Source of the DNA: Neobacillus niacini
GTDB taxonomy: Bacteria > Bacillota > Bacilli > Bacillales > Cytobacillaceae
Length of the DNA stretch: 64,000 nucleotides
Reading direction: 5' to 3'
Assembly: GCF_023715415.1 (NCBI RefSeq)
Contig: NZ_JAMBOB010000001.1
Location: 496,001-560,000, forward strand
Below are positions 17,266 to 25,401 of the stretch, piece by piece. Positions within the stretch are counted from its first letter, which is position 1, and the number at the start of each line of letters is the position of its first letter. The notes under the pieces are model-generated. The model saw only the letters and a list, made by a program, of their open reading frames with translations, ran no database searches and was not told the DNA's origin. Position numbers and translations under genes: made by a program.

Positions 17266-17661
17266 CTAAAATGTCAAAGTAATATCAGCATCTTTAGCAA
17301 AATCTAAAAAAGTAACTGCGCCGCCTACTTCTATTCCATCAACAAATGCTTCTTTTTCAAGTCCCATAACATCCATTGTCATTTGGCAGCCTATGAATTT
17401 AACACCCATTTCTAGCGCCATTTCAGCTAATTCTGGAATGGTTGGAACATTTGCGTTTGCAAAACCTTCGGCAAAATGTTCTTTCCCTTCCGGCATTGGA
17501 AGTTGTTTGTTTGCATTTTTATGAATTAAATTTAAACCTTCAAATGTAAAGAATATCGCTACTTCTTGGTCAGTTGCAGCAGCTGCAGTTGCAATATTAA
17601 ACACTTTATATGCATCAAATAGTCCACCATTACTTGCGATAATTGCTACTTTCTTATTCAT
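17266..17661 (-). CDS. DsrE/DsrF-like sulfurtransferase
   Basis: 131 residues of the DsrE/YrkE/peroxiredoxin-like fold. A conserved single cysteine C92 in GCQMTMDVMG is the presumed persulfide site. NGGLFDAYKVFNIATAAAAT forms the N-terminal beta-alpha unit. It lies 11 bp after the TusA-rhodanese fusion and 46 bp before the dioxygenase, so it probably relays sulfur between them. Its closest relative in the window is at 22124-22513. Confidence 0.87.
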   Translation of the reverse strand: MNKKVAIIASNGGLFDAYKVFNIATAAAATDQEVAIFFTFEGLNLIHKNANKQLPMPEGKEHFAEGFANANVPTIPELAEMALEMGVKFIGCQMTMDVMGLEKEAFVDGIEVGGAVTFLDFAKDADITLTF

Positions 17662-17672
17662 CAGAATTCCCC

Positions 17673-18248
17673 CTAATTATTTAGACTTGTAGTTTTTCCG
17701 GACCACTTACTCATTCCAGGCAGAATGTTAATTACTTTAGTAAATCCCTTTTCTGCTAGCTTTTGTGCTGCAAGGTCACTACGGTTTCCTGTTCGGCAAA
17801 CAACATAAATTTCTTTTTCTTTATCTAATTCGCCTAATCGTTGCTCTAGTTCTCCTAAAGGAATAGAAATAGAATTAGTTATGTGATTAAACGCATATTC
17901 TGCTGTTTCCCTAACATCAAGAACCACAATATTTTCTCTTGCTTCCAGTTTCTTTTCGAGTTCGTCATTATTCATAACATTGGGATGTTTTCTTTCAATG
18001 GATTCATCACCAGATGACTTCCTTATATAATGCTTTAATACATCGCCTTCCTCTAACGTGCCCAAATATTGATGACCTGTACTGTCAGACCATGCTTTTA
18101 AGTCAGCTTTAGACCCTTTATCTGTTGCTTGCACTTCCAATACTTGACCAGCCTCAATTCCAACCATTGCCTTCTTGGTTTTGACAATTGGCATTGGACA
18201 TGCTAATCCCTTTGCGTCTAAAATTACGTTTGCTTTCATGCTATTCAT
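17673..18248 (-). CDS. yrkF: TusA-rhodanese fusion, YrkF-like
   Basis: 191 residues: TusA domain 4-78 with C17 in GLACPMP, a linker, then a rhodanese domain 92-187 with C151 in VVCRTGNRS. The fusion puts a sulfur carrier next to a sulfurtransferase on one chain. It is the first gene of the yrkF-DsrE-yrkH-yrkI-yrkJ operon. A CstR-type palindrome lies immediately upstream (18267-18282). GGAGG is eight bases from the ATG. Confidence 0.9.
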   Translation of the reverse strand: MNSMKANVILDAKGLACPMPIVKTKKAMVGIEAGQVLEVQATDKGSKADLKAWSDSTGHQYLGTLEEGDVLKHYIRKSSGDESIERKHPNVMNNDELEKKLEARENIVVLDVRETAEYAFNHITNSISIPLGELEQRLGELDKEKEIYVVCRTGNRSDLAAQKLAEKGFTKVINILPGMSKWSGKTTSLNN

Positions 18249-18266
18249 TTAATATCCTCCTCTTTT

Positions 18267-18282
18267 ATACCCATACGGGTAT
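18267..18282 (-). promoter_or_regulatory. CstR-type operator upstream of yrkF-like gene
   Basis: ATACCCATACGGGTAT: inverted ATACCC/GGGTAT arms, the same as other sites in the island. It lies between the preceding rhodanese gene and yrkF, so it suggests an internal regulated promoter. Confidence 0.6.
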
Positions 18283-18300
18283 TTAAACTATCAAAAAAAT

Positions 18301-18597
18301 TTATTCTACTTTACCTTCCCAGGACATCATTCCACCTGTCATATTAATTACATTAAACCCTTGATACTCAAGAAATTGCGTTGCTTGAGCACTTCTGCCA
18401 CCTGAACGGCAAACCATAATATATTCTTTTGATTTATCTAATTCATGCATACGGAACTCCAATAATCCTAACCGAATGTTTATAGCACCAGGTATCTTTC
18501 CTCCCGCTACCTCATCTACTTCACGAACATCAATGATATCTAATTTTTTTCCTTCATTTAATAATTGTTCAACTTCCTTAGTTGTGATTGTTTTCAT
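18301..18597 (-). CDS. Single-domain rhodanese sulfurtransferase
   Basis: 98-residue cytoplasmic rhodanese with active-site C63 in VCRSGGRS and the usual DVREVDEV and GGMMSWEG ends. AGGAGG precedes the ATG. It lies 27 bp after the membrane-anchored rhodanese and just before yrkF. It carries persulfide on the cysteine; donor and acceptor are presumably the neighbouring TusA/DsrE proteins. Confidence 0.88.
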   Translation of the reverse strand: MKTITTKEVEQLLNEGKKLDIIDVREVDEVAGGKIPGAINIRLGLLEFRMHELDKSKEYIMVCRSGGRSAQATQFLEYQGFNVINMTGGMMSWEGKVE

Positions 18598-18624
18598 ATT
18601 AATATCCTCCTCTTTTCGCTTTTA

Positions 18625-18987
18625 TTAAGACCAAGCGTTCATGCCGCCCTTAACGTTGGTTATTTTTGTATAGCCTAATTTTTTTAATAGCTTACTTGCC
18701 TGACCGCTTCTCATACCGCTTTGACAAATAACAATTACTTCTTTGTCTTTTGAAAGTTCTTTCTCCGCTTTTTGTGCAAGTAAATTAAGTGGAATATTCT
18801 TAAATTCTTTAATGTGTTTTCCTTTATATTCTCCAGGCGTTCTTACATCTATAAATAATTTATTTTTATCCTTGAGTTCATTTTTTAACTCCGCGGTTGA
18901 TATATTTCGTACACCTTTAGTAGGCATGAATCGATAACCAATAAATAATATAAAGAGTGCAATTAATAGGTAATTTATATATTCCAA
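18625..18987 (-). CDS. Membrane-anchored rhodanese
   Basis: 120 residues: an N-terminal membrane helix (about 4-20), then a rhodanese domain with C88 in VICQSGMRSG and GGMNAW at the end. The TTG start is supported by AGGAGGG at normal spacing. It follows the DsrE gene at 19035-19514 by 47 bp. The anchor would hold a sulfurtransferase at the membrane. Confidence 0.87.
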   Translation of the reverse strand: MEYINYLLIALFILFIGYRFMPTKGVRNISTAELKNELKDKNKLFIDVRTPGEYKGKHIKEFKNIPLNLLAQKAEKELSKDKEVIVICQSGMRSGQASKLLKKLGYTKITNVKGGMNAWS

Positions 18988-19034
18988 GTTTATTCCCTCC
19001 TATAGTTTGGGGGATAATATTCCCCCAATATTAA

Positions 19035-19514
19035 TTAAATGAACAGATTAACATTACCATCTTCAGCTTCTGCTAAATATGCTGCAACTCCTGCATATTC
19101 AATATTATCTAAAAGCTCTTCTTTTTGAAGACCTAGTAAATCCATCGTCATGGTACATGCGATTAATTTTACATCCTGCTCTTGAGCCATCTCGATTAGT
19201 TGAGGAAGAGGAAGTGCATTGTGTTTCTTCATTACCTTCTTTATTAACTTAGGTCCAAAACCTGCAAAGTTCATTCTTGATAGACCCATGTTATCAGCGC
19301 CTCTTGGCATCATTTTTGCAAACATTTTCTCCAAAAACCCTTTTTCAACAGCAATAGTTTCATCTTTTCGTAACGCATTTAGACCCCAGAAAGTGTGAAA
19401 GATTGTTACTTCATGATCATAGGCTGCTGCACCATTTGCAATAATATAAGCTGCCATTGCTTTATCATAATCACCGCTCAATAAGACGATCGTTGTTTTT
19501 TTCGTTTCAGTCAT
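19035..19514 (-). CDS. yrkE: DsrE/DsrF/DrsH-like protein, YrkE-like
   Basis: 159 residues, closely like B. subtilis YrkE: TTIVLLSGDYDKAMAAYI, FHTFWGLNAL, MMPRGADNMGLS and the cysteine C120 in LIACTMTMDLLG. A presumed peripheral or cytoplasmic sulfur relay protein. AGGAGG precedes the ATG. The upstream gap to cstR holds two CstR-type palindromes, so this is a likely promoter for the operon running to yrkJ. Confidence 0.9.
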   Translation of the reverse strand: MTETKKTTIVLLSGDYDKAMAAYIIANGAAAYDHEVTIFHTFWGLNALRKDETIAVEKGFLEKMFAKMMPRGADNMGLSRMNFAGFGPKLIKKVMKKHNALPLPQLIEMAQEQDVKLIACTMTMDLLGLQKEELLDNIEYAGVAAYLAEAEDGNVNLFI

Positions 19515-19539
19515 TTTTTATAACCTCCTATATAATAAT

Positions 19540-19605
19540 TACCTATATGGGTATTTATTTCAACAAAAAAATAATCTTTTTTACCTTTACCCCTATGGGT
19601 ATAAT
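19540..19605 (-). promoter_or_regulatory. Two CstR-type operators upstream of yrkE-like gene
   Basis: TACCTATATGGGTAT at 19540-19554 and TACCCCTATGGGTAT at 19588-19602 lie in the gap between the cstR-like gene and yrkE. Both match the ATACCC-N-GGGTAT pattern bound by CsoR/CstR-family repressors. Two sites suggest tight repression. Confidence 0.65.
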
Positions 19606-19639
19606 GATAATAAAAATAAAAGAGGGTGTCAACCCTTTT

Positions 19640-19903
19640 TTATCTACTTTTAACTAATAGGTCTACTGCTTCTTTAATTAATTCTTCTGCACTTCTTTCT
19701 TGCGTTTCCTCTGCTTTTTTAACACACTCAACTAAATTCGAACTTACAATTACCCCTATTGTTCGATCAATTGCTGTTCTAGCAGCTGATAACTGAGTAA
19801 TAACATCTTTACAATCCTTATCTTCTTCCATTAAACGAAGGATTCCTCTAAGCTGCCCTTCGATACGTTTCACCCTATTTTTTATTTGATCATTATAGTC
19901 CAT
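19640..19903 (-). CDS. cstR: CstR-type persulfide-sensing repressor (CsoR family), YrkD-like
   Basis: 87-residue all-helical CsoR-family repressor. It has C31 (DKDCKDV) and C60 (NLVEC), matching the two reactive cysteines of S. aureus CstR. The histidine used by copper-sensing CsoR, four residues before the second cysteine, is Asn56 here. This argues for sulfane-sulfur sensing through a di- or trisulfide, not copper. It lies 12 bp after a rhodanese-like gene, in a divergent-looking but all-minus cluster, with matching palindromes at several promoters. It probably represses the whole island. Confidence 0.88.
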   Translation of the reverse strand: MDYNDQIKNRVKRIEGQLRGILRLMEEDKDCKDVITQLSAARTAIDRTIGVIVSSNLVECVKKAEETQERSAEELIKEAVDLLVKSR

Positions 19904-19915
19904 AACTTTTACCTC

Positions 19916-20284
19916 CTAACAGTGAACTTTTACTTCTAAATGGCTTTCCTCTAATTTATTACCTACAAATGAATATCCAACAACTCGATATCCCTTCTGT
20001 CTTAAAACACGGGCTCCAACATTTTTTTCAAGTAAACTTGATACAACTAAATGTAAATCTATATGTGGAATCTCATTGATATTCCTTTTAAGATAACCTA
20101 AAGGAATATTCATAGAACCTTCTATTGGATTCTTGTAAGAATCATTATAGTCTCTTATATCAAGAATTTTCACTTTAGACAAATCAAGTTCTCCTAATTG
20201 ATAATATTTTACACCCAGAACTGGGAAATATCTGTTATATATTATAACTAGTATTACTATTGATGCTAATATTAAATATATCAT
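19916..20284 (-). CDS. Rhodanese-like membrane protein lacking the catalytic cysteine
   Basis: 122 residues: membrane helix about 2-18, then a rhodanese fold (KILDIRDYNDSY, GSMNIPLGYL). Where active rhodaneses have Cys-x-x-G-x-R, this has VVSSLLEKN, so the thiol is replaced by serine; one cysteine remains as the last residue. It is probably a binding or sensing domain and not a transferase. The start is the ATG at 20284 with GGGAGG, since the upstream promoter's -10 lies at about 20330 and leaves no room for the longer frame. First gene of the transcript that includes cstR. Confidence 0.75.
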   Translation of the reverse strand: MIYLILASIVILVIIYNRYFPVLGVKYYQLGELDLSKVKILDIRDYNDSYKNPIEGSMNIPLGYLKRNINEIPHIDLHLVVSSLLEKNVGARVLRQKGYRVVGYSFVGNKLEESHLEVKVHC

Positions 20285-20325
20285 TTTAGCCTCCCACAAA
20301 GAAACAAATTTCAATGACATGTTCT

Positions 20326-20354
20326 ATATTATACCCCTATAGGTATAATGTCAA
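20326..20354 (-). promoter_or_regulatory. Sigma-A promoter with embedded CstR-type operator
   Basis: On the minus strand TTGACA (20349-20354) is followed after 17 bp by TAATAT. The spacer contains the palindrome read on plus as ATACCCCTATAGGTAT (20331-20346). Repressor binding here would block RNA polymerase. It implies autoregulation of the rhodanese-like/cstR transcript. Confidence 0.7.
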
Positions 20355-20464
20355 CTGTTAATAAAAAAGTTTTTCGAATAAAAGACCGCTGTTACCAGCG
20401 GCCAATAAGTAATACAAAGATTCATTAATATAACAACCATAATAAATACCAATGTATTTAACCT

Positions 20465-20851
20465 TCATATACTATTGTTTAATACATTAATCAGCCTATC
20501 TTCAATATCTTTAGCAAATAATTTCATTTTCTCATCGTTTAGTAAGCTAAATAGCGCAGTTGGTTTTGACATTCCTATTTTCGTTTTTCCTTCATGTTCA
20601 TATACCACGATTTTACAGGGTAAGAAATATCCTGCCATTTCATTCTGATTCAATACCCTTTGGGCCTCATCAGGATTACAAACTTCAAGCACTTTAAATT
20701 CCTTTGAAAACTCTAGCCCTTTTTCTTGCAATTTTTCTTTGATATCAAACATCCATAAAACTCCAAACTTTTCTTGTTTTAAACTTTCTTCTAGATTATG
20801 TATGGCTTCATCAATAGTTTTATTAGTTATAACAGTATAATCGAACAACAT
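20465..20851 (-). CDS. DUF302-family protein
   Basis: 128-residue protein with the DUF302 layout (FDYTVITNKTIDEAIHNLE, FSKEFKVLEVCNP, FLPCKIVVYE). DUF302 proteins are often near thiol or sulfur redox genes; no reaction is known. Two cysteines (in VCNP and LPCK) are conserved-looking. The start is the ATG with GAAGGG upstream; a longer frame exists. It lies about 100 bp after the second dioxygenase gene, probably as the last gene of that operon. Confidence 0.75.
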   Translation of the reverse strand: MLFDYTVITNKTIDEAIHNLEESLKQEKFGVLWMFDIKEKLQEKGLEFSKEFKVLEVCNPDEAQRVLNQNEMAGYFLPCKIVVYEHEGKTKIGMSKPTALFSLLNDEKMKLFAKDIEDRLINVLNNSI

Positions 20852-20950
20852 TTTATTCTTCCCTTCTATATATAGAATTAGCTTACTATTCAAAAGGAAA
20901 GGTAACTGTGACAGCTACCTCTCACAATTGTTAAGCCATATTTAATCCAT

Positions 20951-22087
20951 CTATCTGACAGCGCAGCGATTTGGGCCAATTTCCATTTCCCGTTGCTGTT
21001 CCTCATCAGGAGTGATTTTCCCCATATTTGTTTCCCGTATTTCTTGATAGGAATTTGGTTGTGGTGGTAAGTTTTCAGTAACCGTTCTTCTAAATTCATT
21101 TTCATCCTGGATATTTAATCCATGATTTTTTTGATATAGCTCACCAAGCTTATCAGAAATACTTCCATCTTCATTCATTTCATTAATCCCCATATAATGA
21201 GCTGGCAGTACCAATAAATCATCTGCTAATTCTTTGTAACGGTTATATAATGTGTATCTTAAATCCCCTACCCAATCTTCTGCCTTTCCTGCCAAGTCTG
21301 GGCGACCAATGGAATCAATAAATAGGATATCTCCTGTTAACAAATATTGTTCATCAATTACAAATGAGGTACTTCCGATTGTGTGCCCAGGTGAATAGAC
21401 TGCTTTAATGGTTGTTTTGCCTACTTTATATTCGTCACCATCATGTATTTGTTGATAACTAAAGGTTACTTCAGCAGCATCTCTTGGAGGAAGGAAATAA
21501 GATGCCCCCAATTTTTCCGCCAATACTCTTCCACCGGAGATGTGGTCCGCATGTAAATGAGTATCCAGTACATGCGTTAATTTAATATTTTTCTCTTTAA
21601 TAAGTGTTTCGTAAGGTTCGAGCATACGATTGGTATCAATCATGGCACCTTCGCCATTGGATTCTATGAGGTAGGATAGACAGCCTTTCCCAATACGGAC
21701 AAATTGGTAAATAGCTCCCCCATTTTTCAATACACCAATCTTTATAGGCTCTAAATGTTCACTCCAAGCCTTCATACCACCTTCAACGGAATAAACATCT
21801 GTAAATCCTTCTTCAGCAATTTGTTGAGCAACGAACTCTGAGGAACCACCTTTTGCACATATTACATAGATTTCTTTATTCTTTGGCAACCTTTCTAAAA
21901 TCGAGTCTACTCCTTCTAATAAATCAAAGTATGGTGTATTAATGATTTGAATATTTTTCCCTTCGATTTTCCAATCGTCAAAATCGTCCGTATTTCGAGC
22001 ATCAAGGATGAAGAGATCTTCATGATTTAGAACCTTCCTAGCCAATTCCTTAACCGTTATGGTTTTAATAGCTATTGCTGTCTCCAA
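20951..22087 (-). CDS. Second rhodanese-metallo-beta-lactamase fusion (persulfide dioxygenase type)
   Basis: 378 residues, the same architecture as the protein at 16092-17219: rhodanese with C77 (VICAKGGSS), then an ETHE1-like domain with H177, H179, D181, H182 (THLHADH), SPGHTIGS and [17 protein letters not shown], ending NRCAVR. The TTG start has AAAGGAGGG upstream. It is a clear paralogue, with long identical stretches around metal sites, and lies in a second copy of the TusA-rhodanese/DsrE/dioxygenase module. It probably has the same reaction but may be expressed differently, since no CstR palindrome precedes its operon. Confidence 0.9.
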   Translation of the reverse strand: METAIAIKTITVKELARKVLNHEDLFILDARNTDDFDDWKIEGKNIQIINTPYFDLLEGVDSILERLPKNKEIYVICAKGGSSEFVAQQIAEEGFTDVYSVEGGMKAWSEHLEPIKIGVLKNGGAIYQFVRIGKGCLSYLIESNGEGAMIDTNRMLEPYETLIKEKNIKLTHVLDTHLHADHISGGRVLAEKLGASYFLPPRDAAEVTFSYQQIHDGDEYKVGKTTIKAVYSPGHTIGSTSFVIDEQYLLTGDILFIDSIGRPDLAGKAEDWVGDLRYTLYNRYKELADDLLVLPAHYMGINEMNEDGSISDKLGELYQKNHGLNIQDENEFRRTVTENLPPQPNSYQEIRETNMGKITPDEEQQREMEIGPNRCAVR

Positions 22088-22123
22088 GCCTTTTCCCTCC
22101 TTTGTTGAAAAAGTCTTTAGTTG

Positions 22124-22513
22124 TTAAAAGGTTAAGGTTACGTCTGCTTCTTTAGCAAATGTTAAAAATGTAACAGCTCCTCCAACATCTATTCCTTCGA
22201 TAAAATGTTCTTTTTCTAAGCTCATAACATCCATAGTCATTTGACAGGCAATCATTTTGACACCCATTTCACTTGCCATACCCACTAATTCTTCCACAGG
22301 AGGCACATTAGCCTTTTTAAACCCTTCTTGAAAATGTTCTGTACCTGCAGGCATAGGCAAATTTTTATGTGCTTCTTTATGAATAAGGTTTAATCCCTCA
22401 AAAGTAAAAAATATTCCCACTTCTGCATCCGTGGCTGCCGCCGCTGTTGCAATATTGAAGACTTTATAGGCATCGAACATTCCGCCATTCGCGGCAATAA
22501 TTGCTACTCTCAT
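22124..22513 (-). CDS. DsrE/DsrF-like sulfurtransferase, second copy
   Basis: 129 residues, a paralogue of the protein at 17266-17661, with the cysteine C90 in IACQMTMDVMS. The start is the ATG at 22513 with AAGGAGG eight bases upstream; a longer frame would overlap the previous gene. It lies 19 bp after the TusA-rhodanese fusion and 36 bp before the dioxygenase fusion. Confidence 0.87.
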   Translation of the reverse strand: MRVAIIAANGGMFDAYKVFNIATAAAATDAEVGIFFTFEGLNLIHKEAHKNLPMPAGTEHFQEGFKKANVPPVEELVGMASEMGVKMIACQMTMDVMSLEKEHFIEGIDVGGAVTFLTFAKEADVTLTF

Positions 22514-22532
22514 GATTTTAACCTCCTTGAAT

Positions 22533-23105
22533 TTATTGTTTCGTTTCAACAGGTCCTGTCCAATCCTTCATTCCAGGAACCACATTTTTTACGTAATTAA
22601 TGCCTTTATCTGTTAGTTTTTGAGCTGCTAAGTCACTTCGGTTTCCTGTTCTGCATATTACATGTAGATTTTCAGCGTTTTGTATTTCCTCAAACCGATG
22701 CTCCAATTCCCCAAGAGGTATATTTATGGAACCAGGAATATGACCAAAAGCATATTCAGCTGGTTCTCTAACATCAAGAACAGTAATTTTCTCATTTCCA
22801 TCTAAATTTTTTAGAAGATCATCTAAACTAACCACATCAGGGTGTTTTGTTTCTGTTTTTTCTTCTTCTGCACTAGCTTTACGAAGATAATGTTTTAAAA
22901 TATTGCTATCCTCTACTGTACCTAAATATTGGTTGCCTGTGCTTTGTGCCCAAGCTTTTAAATCAGCAGTTGATCCTTTGTCTGTCGCTTGTATTTCTAT
23001 TACTTGCCCTGGTTCAAGGCTAGTCATTTCTTTTTTAGTTTTAACAATAGGCATCGGACATGCTAAACCTTTAGCATCCAACACCTTATTAACAGTAACT
23101 TCCAT
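22533..23105 (-). CDS. TusA-rhodanese fusion, second copy
   Basis: 190 residues: TusA domain with C16 (GLACPMP) and rhodanese domain with C151 (VICRTGNRS). It is a paralogue of the protein at 17673-18248 with the same domain order and spacing. AAAGGAGGG precedes the ATG. First gene of the second sulfur module; I see no obvious CstR palindrome or strong -35/-10 pair in the 80 bp upstream. Confidence 0.9.
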   Translation of the reverse strand: MEVTVNKVLDAKGLACPMPIVKTKKEMTSLEPGQVIEIQATDKGSTADLKAWAQSTGNQYLGTVEDSNILKHYLRKASAEEEKTETKHPDVVSLDDLLKNLDGNEKITVLDVREPAEYAFGHIPGSINIPLGELEHRFEEIQNAENLHVICRTGNRSDLAAQKLTDKGINYVKNVVPGMKDWTGPVETKQ

Positions 23106-23181
23106 CTATTTCCCTCCTTTCTCGTTTATTATCACCCTTTGTCGTCAATATCCCGCCTGCCATATTTTTTCTTTTTTAATG

Positions 23182-23224
23182 TCAAATAAAAAAAGCATGA
23201 CTCCAATGATTGAGTCATGCTTTT
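23182..23224 (-). terminator. Terminator of CoA-disulfide-reductase fusion gene
   Basis: Perfect 13-bp stem AAAAGCATGACTC/GAGTCATGCTTTT at 23191-23224, followed by T-rich sequence on the minus strand. It separates the fusion gene from the second sulfur module. Confidence 0.88.
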
Positions 23225-23227
23225 GAT

Positions 23228-25171
23228 TTATTTCTTTTTAATCCAGAATTTAATAAGTTTTTCTTCTTGTTCTGTCTTTAAAAGGGTATGTCCTGCATTA
23301 CTTGACCATGCTGGAAGGTCATTTAAAGCGCCACGGTCTGTTACATGTAGCTCTATGACTTGTCCACTTTCCAATGAATCAATGCCTTTTTTTAATTTTA
23401 TGACCGGCATTGGACATGTTAAACCACTAACATCTACTACAGAATCTACATTTATTTCATTTTCTTTTACTAACTCTGTCTCACCAAGGTCGTTTGTTTT
23501 TGTTTCAACATTTTTATTTATATTGCTTCCATATACGGACGAATAAGTTTTCCAGCCACCATCAACATTTTTCACTTGATAACCGTTATTTTTTAGAATC
23601 CGGCTTGCTAAATATCCTCTTAATCCTACCTGACAGCTTACATAAACGGTCTTATCTTTTGGGATTTCATCTAATTTTGTTCTTAGGTCGTTTAGAGGGA
23701 AATTAATGGAGCCTTCAATAAAACCAAATTCACGTTCCATTGGTTCACGAACATCGATTAGAATTCCGCCCTCTGATACGATTTGATCAACCTGGTGCCA
23801 TTGAATATGGTCTAATTCCCCCTCCATAATATTCGTTGCCACATAGCCTGCCATATTAACGGGATCTTTTGCAGAAGAAAATGGTGGTGCATAAGATAAT
23901 TCTAAATTCGTTAAATCTTCTACTGTTAAACCACCCTTAATCGCTGTAGCAATTACGTCCATTCGCTTGTCAGCACCATCTGCCCCTACTGCCTGAGCAC
24001 CGAAGATTTTTCCCGTTTCCTTATCAAAAATTAATTTTAGGGCAATTGGTGCCGCGCCTGGATAATATCCCGCATGAGAACTTGGATGAATATGAACAAC
24101 CTCGTAGTTAACACCTAAACGCTTTAATGTTTTCTCATTGTTTCCAGTTGCCGCTACCGTTAAGTCAAACACCTTTGCAATCGAGGTACCTAATGTCCCC
24201 TGGTACTTCTCATATTTGCCCATCATATTATTTGCAGCAATACGCCCTTGTCGGTTTGCAGGACCAGCTAATGGAATCATCGCCTTGGTACCACTAATAT
24301 AATCAATAACTTCTACTGCGTCCCCAACAGCATAGATATCTTCATTAGAAGTTTGAAGGAATTCATTAACAACAATACCACCACGCTCTCCTAATTCCAG
24401 TCCTGCTGTTTTTGCTAATTCATTTTCTGGTCTAACACCAATTGATAGTATGGTCATATCTGTTTGGATTTCCGTTCCATCTGATAGGATTACTTTCTTA
24501 CCATGTTCCGCAAATGATTGGACTCCATTTTCTAATATCAGCTGAACACCTTTCTCTTTTAAATGAGTGTGTAAAATACTCGCCATTTCAAAATCAATTG
24601 GTGCCATTATTTGATTGGCCATTTCAATAAGTGTCACTTGGATTCCTCGATCAACGAGGTTCTCGGCCATCTCAATTCCAATAAATCCACCACCGACAAC
24701 AACAGCCCTTTTTGGATTATTGTTATCTACATGGTTTTTGATTTTATCCGTATCAGGAATATTTCTTAACGTAAATAAATTTGTATTTTCACTTAATCCA
24801 GGAATAGGAGGAACGATTGGTCTTGCTCCAGGAGATAACAATAATTTGTCATAAGCTTCTTCATAAACTTCCCCAGATTGTAGATTCTTTATCATAACAC
24901 TTTTCTTTCCAGGATTTATGCTCATTACTTCACTTAAGTTTCGAATATCTAGTTTAAATCGTTCCGACATTCCTTTAACTGTTTGTACTAATAGTTTGCT
25001 TCTGTCTTTAATTGTTTCACCGATATAATAAGGTAAACCGCAGTTTGCAAATGAAATATGTTCTCCACGTTCTACAAGAACAATCTCTACGTCTTCACTT
25101 ATTCTTCTTAGTCTTGCTGCAGCTGTCGCTCCACCAGCAACCCCACCAACAATGATAATTTTCTTAGTCAT
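23228..25171 (-). CDS. CoA-disulfide/persulfide reductase fused to rhodanese and TusA domains
   Basis: 647 residues in three parts. Residues 1-450 form a pyridine-nucleotide-disulfide oxidoreductase: FAD GGVAGGATAAAR, redox C44 in SFANCGLPYY, NAD(P) VVGGGFIGIEMAE, FAD IYAVGDAVEV and the dimer domain. Residues about 455-545 form a rhodanese with C513 (VSCQVGLRG). Residues about 575-647 form a TusA domain with C586 (LTCPMPVIK). Relatives reduce CoA disulfide and CoA or small-thiol persulfides with NAD(P)H, releasing sulfide. The extra TusA domain adds a carrier on the same chain. CstR-type palindromes lie upstream. Confidence 0.9.
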   Translation of the reverse strand: MTKKIIIVGGVAGGATAAARLRRISEDVEIVLVERGEHISFANCGLPYYIGETIKDRSKLLVQTVKGMSERFKLDIRNLSEVMSINPGKKSVMIKNLQSGEVYEEAYDKLLLSPGARPIVPPIPGLSENTNLFTLRNIPDTDKIKNHVDNNNPKRAVVVGGGFIGIEMAENLVDRGIQVTLIEMANQIMAPIDFEMASILHTHLKEKGVQLILENGVQSFAEHGKKVILSDGTEIQTDMTILSIGVRPENELAKTAGLELGERGGIVVNEFLQTSNEDIYAVGDAVEVIDYISGTKAMIPLAGPANRQGRIAANNMMGKYEKYQGTLGTSIAKVFDLTVAATGNNEKTLKRLGVNYEVVHIHPSSHAGYYPGAAPIALKLIFDKETGKIFGAQAVGADGADKRMDVIATAIKGGLTVEDLTNLELSYAPPFSSAKDPVNMAGYVATNIMEGELDHIQWHQVDQIVSEGGILIDVREPMEREFGFIEGSINFPLNDLRTKLDEIPKDKTVYVSCQVGLRGYLASRILKNNGYQVKNVDGGWKTYSSVYGSNINKNVETKTNDLGETELVKENEINVDSVVDVSGLTCPMPVIKLKKGIDSLESGQVIELHVTDRGALNDLPAWSSNAGHTLLKTEQEEKLIKFWIKKK

Positions 25172-25241
25172 AATAACATCTCCTCCAAATTGAGTATCTT
25201 TGTATATAAACTATATTTATTTTTAAATTCAACCTTAAGAT

Positions 25242-25273
25242 ATACCCCACTAGGTTTATACCTATATGGGTAT
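25242..25273 (-). promoter_or_regulatory. CstR-type operator upstream of CoA-disulfide-reductase fusion
   Basis: ATACCTATATGGGTAT at 25258-25273, preceded by a weaker half-site ATACCCCACTAGG at 25242-25254. It lies about 90 bp upstream of the start codon. The rest of the gap up to 25401 shows nothing I can name. Confidence 0.6.
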
Positions 25274-25401
25274 TATAAACCACAAAAAAATATTGTAAAT
25301 ACTCTTTTTAACTTGTTCACAATTCCTTCATAATTACTGTGAAGTCCATTAAAAAACCTAGTATTCTATGGGTCTGCCCTCAATAGATATGAGAATTTAT
25401 A

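Noticed and set aside
19640-19903. Copper-sensing CsoR
   Set aside because: The copper-ligand histidine is replaced by Asn56 and all neighbours are sulfur genes, so CstR type fits better.
20890-21105. A 71-codon ORF overlapping the end of the second dioxygenase gene
   Set aside because: It is in another frame within a strongly conserved coding region and has no ribosome site; treated as a shadow.
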